Below, in pieces: positions 4,791 to 8,699 of a DNA stretch of 8,699 nucleotides. The notes under the pieces are model-generated. The model was not told the DNA's origin. It searched no databases and saw only the letters and a program-made list of their open reading frames with translations. The first letter of the stretch is position 1. Every line of letters begins with the position of its first letter. The stretch lies in contig WSMP01000049.1 of the NCBI GenBank assembly GCA_013316495.1, positions 1 through 8,699 of the forward strand. Reading direction: 5' to 3'. The stretch is from Angelakisella sp. GTDB lineage: Bacteria; Bacillota; Clostridia; Oscillospirales; Ruminococcaceae. Made by a program: the position numbers and the translations under genes.

Positions 4791-6143
4791 ATGGGGGATA
4801 AACCCCTTTGGACCGCGCTGGAGCGGATACGCCGGGAGGACCTGGCCCGGTTCTATATGCCGGGACACAAGGGGCGGATGCCGGAGCCCTTCGCTCAGGC
4901 CGCCCTCTACGATGTCACCGAAATCGCCGGGGCGGACAACCTTTACGAATGCACCGGGGCCATCCGGGCCCTGGAGGAAGAGCTGGCCGACGCCTACCGG
5001 GTGGGGGACTGCCTTCTTTCCGCCGGGGGCAGCACCCTTTGCATCCAGACGATGCTCTACCTGGCCCGCAGCCGGGGCAGCACCGTCATCTGCGGGCGAA
5101 TCATCCACCGCAGCGCGGTAGCCACCATGGGCCTTTTGGGCCTGGACCCCTGCTGGCTGCCGGGACACATTGCCTCCCGCCGGGAGGGCATTCCCGGCAT
5201 TGCCCTCCCCCCCACTCCGGAGGATGTGGAGGCGGCCATCGCCGCCCATCCGGACGCCGGTTCGGTGTACATCACCAGCCCGGATTACTTCGGCCAGATG
5301 GCAAATGTGGCGGACATTGCGGAGGTGTGCCACCGGGCGGGGAAGGTCCTGCTGGTGGATAACGCCCATGGGGCCCATCTGCGGTGCTTCCGGGCGGCTC
5401 TCCACCCCATGAGCGTGGGAGCGGACTTCTGCTGCGACAGTCTCCACAAAAACCTTCCCGCCCTCACCGGGGCAGCGGTGCTGCACCTGGCGGACCCGGA
5501 CTACTACCGGGAGGCCAAATACGCCATGTCCCTCTTCGGCAGCACCAGCCCCAGCTATCTCATCATGCTTTCGGCAGAAAGCGCCTTGGAATCCATCACC
5601 GAAAAGGCGGGGGAATTCTGGGAGCTTTCCGGCGTGGTGGAGGAGCTGCGCCGGGATGCGGGGGAGCTGGGATATGACGTGGTAAAGGCCTTTGTCCGGG
5701 ACCCCATCCGCCTGGCACTGGGCTTTGAGAGCCTGGGACACACCCCGGAGAGCTTCGGCCGGTTCCTGCGCTCCCGCGGGGTGGAGCCGGAGTACCTGGA
5801 CCGGACGGTGGCGGTGTTCATGCTTTCCCCCCGGAACACCCCCCTGGAAATCGACCGCCTGCGCTCCGCCCTGGCCGGGGCGGCCAAAAGCCGCTCCCTC
5901 CTGCCGGAGCCCCGGTACCCTGCCACCATCCGCCTGCCCCGCCAGCTTCTTTCGGTAAGCGAGGCCATGGCCCGCCGGGAGGTGGAGCTGCCGGCGGCCT
6001 CCTGTCCGGGGAGGGTCTCCTCCCGCGTGGTAAGCAGCTGTCCCCCCGGCATTCCCATGCTGGTCCCCGGCGAGGAGATTACCGCCCAGACGGTGCGGTT
6101 TCTCCAAAGCAGCGGCATCGAAAGCATCTTTGTGGTGCGCTAA
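4791..6143 (+). CDS. Orn/Lys/Arg decarboxylase-family PLP enzyme (YaaO-like)
   Basis: A fold-type I PLP enzyme of 450 residues. Family members decarboxylate arginine, lysine or ornithine to polyamines or cadaverine. Seen: FYMPGHKGR (21-29), the DVTEIAGADNLYE segment (41-53), SAGGST (77-82) for cofactor phosphate binding, LLVDNAHGAH (187-196) with D190 for the pyridine nitrogen, DSLHKNLPALTG (216-227) with K220 as the probable Schiff-base Lys, and CPPGIPMLVPGEE (417-429) in the C-terminal domain. The length fits the short Bacillus YaaO/SpeA type, not the roughly 700-residue E. coli enzymes. The residue after the Lys is Asn, where HKT is common. The start is set by AGAGGAGG at 4775-4782, 8 bases before ATG. 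In Bacillus yaaO lies just before tmk-yaaQ; here it precedes the yaaQ homologue directly. Substrate is not readable, so no symbol is given. Confidence 0.88.
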   Translation: MGDKPLWTALERIRREDLARFYMPGHKGRMPEPFAQAALYDVTEIAGADNLYECTGAIRALEEELADAYRVGDCLLSAGGSTLCIQTMLYLARSRGSTVICGRIIHRSAVATMGLLGLDPCWLPGHIASRREGIPGIALPPTPEDVEAAIAAHPDAGSVYITSPDYFGQMANVADIAEVCHRAGKVLLVDNAHGAHLRCFRAALHPMSVGADFCCDSLHKNLPALTGAAVLHLADPDYYREAKYAMSLFGSTSPSYLIMLSAESALESITEKAGEFWELSGVVEELRRDAGELGYDVVKAFVRDPIRLALGFESLGHTPESFGRFLRSRGVEPEYLDRTVAVFMLSPRNTPLEIDRLRSALAGAAKSRSLLPEPRYPATIRLPRQLLSVSEAMARREVELPAASCPGRVSSRVVSSCPPGIPMLVPGEEITAQTVRFLQSSGIESIFVVR

Positions 6144-6164
6144 CTTTCCGATAAGGGCTGCTAC

Positions 6165-6198
6165 TGGTATTTTCCCCCGGTTTGTGGTATCATATAAT
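6165..6198 (+). promoter_or_regulatory. Probable promoter for darA-holB-ricT
   Basis: The 111-base gap after the decarboxylase has a sharp AT-rich patch with TATAAT at 6193-6198. Just before it, TGG-TATCAT at 6185-6193 could serve as an alternative extended -10. The -35 region is poor: TTTTCC at 6170-6175 is the element at 17-base spacing. A short GGCC-TATG-GGCC hairpin lies in the leader near 6214-6225. No terminator with a T run is visible between the decarboxylase stop and this site, so read-through from upstream is also likely. Confidence 0.5.
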
Positions 6199-6254
6199 AG
6201 ACAACAAATGTAGGGCCTATGGGCCAGAACCCAATAATAGGGAGTGACTGCTTT

Positions 6255-6578
6255 ATGAAAATGATCCTAGCCATCGTCTCCAATGACGACAGCTCCAATG
6301 TGTCCCGCACCCTCACAAGGGAAAAGTATTCGGTGACCCGTCTGGCCACCACCGGCGGGTTCCTCATGTCCGGCAACACCACCCTCCTCATTGGCGTGGA
6401 GGACGAGAAGGTGGATGATGTCATCAAGATCATCGCAGATAATTCCCGCAAGCGCACCAAGATGGTCCCCTCCACCGCCTCCTTCAGCGCGGGGATGTAC
6501 GCCGGGATGCCGGTGCAGGTCACTGTGGGAGGGGCCACCATCTTTGTGATGAATGTTGAGCGGTTCGAAAAGGCCTGA
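6255..6578 (+). CDS. darA: Cyclic-di-AMP receptor DarA (PstA/YaaQ family)
   Basis: DarA is a small PII-like trimeric cytoplasmic protein that binds cyclic-di-AMP at its subunit interfaces; its downstream partner is not firmly known. The product has 107 residues, the usual size. Seen: MKMILAIVSNDDSSNV (1-16), the ligand-binding signature TRLATTGGFLMSGNTTLLIGV (28-48), a helix KVDDVIKII, SRKRTKMVPS (64-73), and the closing VGGATIFVMNVERFEKA. The signature T-x-L-A-T-T-G-G-F-x-x-x-GNTT is that of true c-di-AMP receptors, so binding is well supported. ATG 6255 follows GGGAG at 6240-6244. The stop TGA overlaps the holB ATG by one base (TGATG), which suggests coupled translation. The order decarboxylase-darA-holB-ricT matches the Bacillus yaaO to yaaT segment, minus tmk and yaaR. 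Confidence 0.95.
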   Translation: MKMILAIVSNDDSSNVSRTLTREKYSVTRLATTGGFLMSGNTTLLIGVEDEKVDDVIKIIADNSRKRTKMVPSTASFSAGMYAGMPVQVTVGGATIFVMNVERFEKA

Positions 6579-7495
6579 TGGACCAGAGAAAAGCGCTGCC
6601 CCACCTGCCGCCGGTGCTGCGGGCCATGGCGGAGGAGGGGCGGCTGGTGCACAGCCTCTGTTTGGAGGGAGAGCCGGGGAGCGGACGCACCGACCTGGCA
6701 ACGGCCCTAGCGGGGGCAATTCTCTGCCAGCGGCAGCAGGGGGAGATGTGCGGGGAATGCCTCCACTGCCGCAAGGTGCTGGCCGGAGTTCACAGCGACA
6801 TCACCCTGGTAAACGGCCGGGAGGATCCGGACCGCTTTAAGGTGGAGGCCCTGCGCCAGCTGCGGGCGGAGGCCCACCGGGGCCCCAGCGAAGGCCGGGC
6901 CAAGGTGTATATCCTGGCGGAGGCCCAGCATCTGCTGCCCCCAGCCCAAAATCTGCTGCTTAAAATCCTGGAGGAGCCGCCGGAGGCCACCTTTTTTATC
7001 CTTACCTGCGATAACAAGTTCCGGCTGCTGCCCACCATCCTTTCCCGTGTGGTGACGGTATCCCTGCGGCCGCTGCCCCTGGAGGCGTGCGCCCAGCTGC
7101 TGGAGGAGCGTCTTCCGGGACATGCCCTGGCGGAATACCGGGAGGCGGCTCTCCTTTGCTGCGGCAACCCAGGGGAGGGGGAGCAGATTTTGACCCAGCC
7201 CCAGGCGGCAAAGAAGGGGCGGGCCGCCCAAAGCCTGGTGGCGGCTATGGCGGCGGGGGAACCCTATGGAATCCTGGCGGTGGCCACACCCTGGGAAAAA
7301 AACCGGGGGGACTACGCCGCCCTGCTGGAGCAGGCCTCCCGCCTGGTGATGCTGCCGGAGATGCAGGGGCAGCTGGGGCTTTCCCCGGCGGCGGCCGCTT
7401 CCATCCGGCGGCGGCTGGCCCTGGCGGAGGAGCGCAACCGTCAAAACGGCTACCTTCCCCTGCTGACAGCCCTTTTATCCACAAAAAAGCGATAA
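6578..7495 (+). CDS. holB: DNA polymerase III delta' subunit
   Basis: Delta' is the rigid AAA+ subunit of the clamp loader that places the beta sliding clamp on DNA during replication. Seen in the 305 residues: a P-loop-like GEPGSGRT (31-38), a zinc-binding set C50, C58, C61, C64 (MCGECLHC), HSDITLV, a Walker B-like KVYILAEAQ (109-117), the family hallmark NLLLKILEEPPEATFFIL (125-142), and LPTILSRVVTV (151-161) in the SRC motif position. The P-loop Lys is replaced by Arg37 and SRC reads SRV, while the motif Arg157 is kept. Delta' subunits are often poor or inactive ATP binders, so this fits a structural role; DnaX would supply the ATPase. Length is somewhat short of the usual 320-335, with a reduced C-terminal collar domain. 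ATG 6578 overlaps the darA stop. Confidence 0.93.
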   Translation: MDQRKALPHLPPVLRAMAEEGRLVHSLCLEGEPGSGRTDLATALAGAILCQRQQGEMCGECLHCRKVLAGVHSDITLVNGREDPDRFKVEALRQLRAEAHRGPSEGRAKVYILAEAQHLLPPAQNLLLKILEEPPEATFFILTCDNKFRLLPTILSRVVTVSLRPLPLEACAQLLEERLPGHALAEYREAALLCCGNPGEGEQILTQPQAAKKGRAAQSLVAAMAAGEPYGILAVATPWEKNRGDYAALLEQASRLVMLPEMQGQLGLSPAAAASIRRRLALAEERNRQNGYLPLLTALLSTKKR

Positions 7496-7540
7496 AGCAC
7501 CCAACGAAAGAATTTGAAATAAAGCTGGAGGTTCCCCTAT

Positions 7541-8413
7541 ATGGCGGTGGTAATTGGCGTTCGATTTAAGGAAGTGGGCAAAATCTATTATTTTGACCCG
7601 GACCAGAAGGACTACTCCCTGGGGGAGCTGGTGATTGTAGAGACTGCCCGCGGGGTGGAGTGCGGCACCGTCGCCATCGCCAACAAAGAGGTAGCGGACG
7701 AAAGCATCGTAAAGCCCCTGAAGAAGGTGGTGCGTTCTGCCAACAAGGAGGACCTGCGGCGGATGGAAGAAAACCGCCAGAAGGAAAAGCGGGCCTACCG
7801 CATCTGCCAGGAGAAGATAAACGCCAACAAGCTGGAGATGAAGCTGGTGGGGGTGGAGTACGCCTTTGATAACTCCAAAATCCTTTTCTACTTCACCGCC
7901 GACGGACGGGTGGACTTCCGGGAGCTGGTAAAGGACCTGGCCTCTGTTTTCCGCACCCGCATCGAGCTGCGGCAGATTGGCGTCCGGGACGAGGCCAAGA
8001 TGCTGGGGGGACTGGGCATCTGCGGGCGGCCCTTCTGCTGCTCCTCCTTCCTGGGGGAGTTCCAGCCGGTGTCCATTAAAATGGCGAAGGAGCAGGGTCT
8101 TTCCCTGAATCCTACCAAAATCTCCGGCACCTGCGGACGGCTGATGTGCTGCCTCAAATATGAGCAGCCTGCCTACGAGGAGCTGCTGCGCACCACCCCC
8201 AAGGTGGGCGCGGTGGTGAACACCCCCGATGGCCGGGGGGTGGTGAAGGAGGTGAGCCTCCTCACCGGGCAGCTGAAGGTGAACCTCCAGTCCAGCGACG
8301 AAGGGGTGCTTTCTGTCTACGACAAGGGGGATGTGCGCCCCATCCGCGGGGAGGCCCGTCAGGGGGGCCGAAAGGACAGCCCCAAGGGACCTTCTGCCGA
8401 GGAAAAAGCCTGA
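7541..8413 (+). CDS. ricT: Ric complex protein RicT (YaaT), PSP1 domain
   Basis: In Bacillus, RicT joins RicA and RicF in an Fe-S-carrying complex that affects RNase Y-dependent mRNA maturation, Spo0A activation, competence and biofilm formation. Seen in the 290 residues: the N-terminal VIGVRFKEVGKIYYFDP (4-20), LGELVIVETARGVECGTV (27-44), the PSP1 core LVGVEYAFDNSKILFYFTADGRVDFRELVKDL (102-133), ELRQIGVRDEAK, and two Cys clusters: GICGRPFCC (C161, C166, C167) and GTCGRLMCC (C198, C203, C204). These cysteines are the expected iron-sulfur ligands. The C-terminal 25 residues are a charged, Gly/Lys/Glu-rich, probably disordered tail. GGAGG at 7527-7531 is 9 bases before ATG. It follows holB by 45 bases, as in Bacillus. 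RicA and RicF are not in the window. Confidence 0.94.
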   Translation: MAVVIGVRFKEVGKIYYFDPDQKDYSLGELVIVETARGVECGTVAIANKEVADESIVKPLKKVVRSANKEDLRRMEENRQKEKRAYRICQEKINANKLEMKLVGVEYAFDNSKILFYFTADGRVDFRELVKDLASVFRTRIELRQIGVRDEAKMLGGLGICGRPFCCSSFLGEFQPVSIKMAKEQGLSLNPTKISGTCGRLMCCLKYEQPAYEELLRTTPKVGAVVNTPDGRGVVKEVSLLTGQLKVNLQSSDEGVLSVYDKGDVRPIRGEARQGGRKDSPKGPSAEEKA

Positions 8414-8439
8414 TTTTTTGTGAAAGCGAAAAAAACCAG

Positions 8440-8467
8440 TTGCATTTTTCCAGGTTTATGCTACAAT
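8440..8467 (+). promoter_or_regulatory. Promoter for the ferredoxin gene
   Basis: TTGCAT at 8440-8445 and TACAAT at 8462-8467 are 16 bases apart, and TGC at 8459-8461 provides an extended -10. It lies in the 86-base AT-rich gap after ricT and would give a leader of about 26 bases. The gap also has T6 at 8413-8418 and A7 at 8429-8435 but no stable GC hairpin, so a terminator for ricT is not evident. Confidence 0.75.
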
Positions 8468-8499
8468 AAAAGCAAACCAACCTAGGAGGTGTATTGATA

Positions 8500-8670
8500 A
8501 TGGCCTATGTAATCAGTGACGAGTGCATCAGCTGCGGCAGCTGCGAGGGCGAGTGCCCCGTTAGCGCGATCTCCCAGGGCGACGCCCACTACGAGATTAA
8601 CGCTGATACCTGCATCGACTGCGGTACCTGTGCTGGCATCTGCCCCACCGGCGCCATCAGCGAGGGCTGA
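8500..8670 (+). CDS. 2[4Fe-4S] clostridial-type ferredoxin
   Basis: A 56-residue cytoplasmic electron carrier. Clostridial ferredoxins accept low-potential electrons, for example from pyruvate:ferredoxin oxidoreductase, and pass them to hydrogenases, Rnf or other reductases. Seen: MAYVISDECISCGSCEGECP with Cys 9, 12, 15, 19, and a second half DTCIDCGTCAGICPTGAI with Cys 38, 41, 44, 48. Each half is a complete CxxCxxCxxxCP motif, arranged with the family's internal twofold repeat. The length equals the classic 55-56-residue form. ATG 8500 follows AGGAGGT at 8484-8490 with a 9-base gap, an almost ideal ribosome binding site. Codons are heavily biased to C-ending forms. With its own promoter it is probably highly expressed and independent of ricT. 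Confidence 0.96.
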   Translation: MAYVISDECISCGSCEGECPVSAISQGDAHYEINADTCIDCGTCAGICPTGAISEG

Positions 8671-8699
8671 GTAACCGAAGAACCGTACATAAACCCCCC

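Noticed and set aside
4401..6107. 568-residue minus-strand open frame
   Set aside because: It is antisense to the DUF5713 and decarboxylase genes, has low-complexity Gly/His/Arg composition and no recognisable domain; typical of GC-rich shadow frames.

Overview
The window looks like a chromosomal segment of a spore-forming, GC-rich Clostridia member, most likely of the Oscillospiraceae/Ruminococcaceae type (Flavonifractor/Oscillibacter-like; this placement is an inference). The evidence is an alpha/beta-type small acid-soluble spore protein, an 8-Cys clostridial 2[4Fe-4S] ferredoxin, strong AGGAGG-type ribosome binding sites, frequent TTG starts, strong G/C preference at third codon positions, and a gene block matching the Firmicute yaaO-tmk-darA-holB-ricT neighbourhood. 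I see no tRNA, rRNA, CRISPR, transposase, phage gene or att-like repeat.

Layout. Positions 2-193 hold the 3' end of a Cu/Zn superoxide dismutase-like gene cut by the window edge. A spore protein gene (359-538) follows. It converges on a minus-strand membrane-anchored DUF4358 protein gene (633-1190), with hairpin terminators between them. The DUF4358 gene and the next plus-strand operon diverge from about 1191-1454, which carries a recognisable sigma-A promoter on each strand.

The plus-strand operon (1455-6143) has six tightly packed genes: a membrane-anchored NERD-like protein that lacks the usual nuclease residues; a short epoxyqueuosine reductase (QueG-like), coupled by an ATGA overlap; a Fem-type tRNA-dependent peptidoglycan aminoacyltransferase; a four-helix membrane protein of unknown function; a DUF5713 protein; and an Orn/Lys/Arg decarboxylase-family PLP enzyme (YaaO-like). 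A probable new promoter then leads into darA (c-di-AMP receptor), holB (DNA polymerase III delta') and ricT (Fe-S PSP1 protein). The thymidylate kinase gene that usually sits between yaaO and darA is not here. A separately promoted ferredoxin gene ends the window.

How the genes may fit together. The right half joins replication (HolB), c-di-AMP signalling (DarA) and the Ric complex (RicT), which in Bacillus affects RNA processing and sporulation. The left operon mixes tRNA modification, cell-wall acylation and a decarboxylase, with three poorly characterised proteins. I found no clear new defence or mobile system. The most unusual items are the degenerate NERD protein heading the operon, the overlapping membrane-protein/DUF5713 pair, the missing tmk, and the divergent GPR cleavage region in the spore protein.
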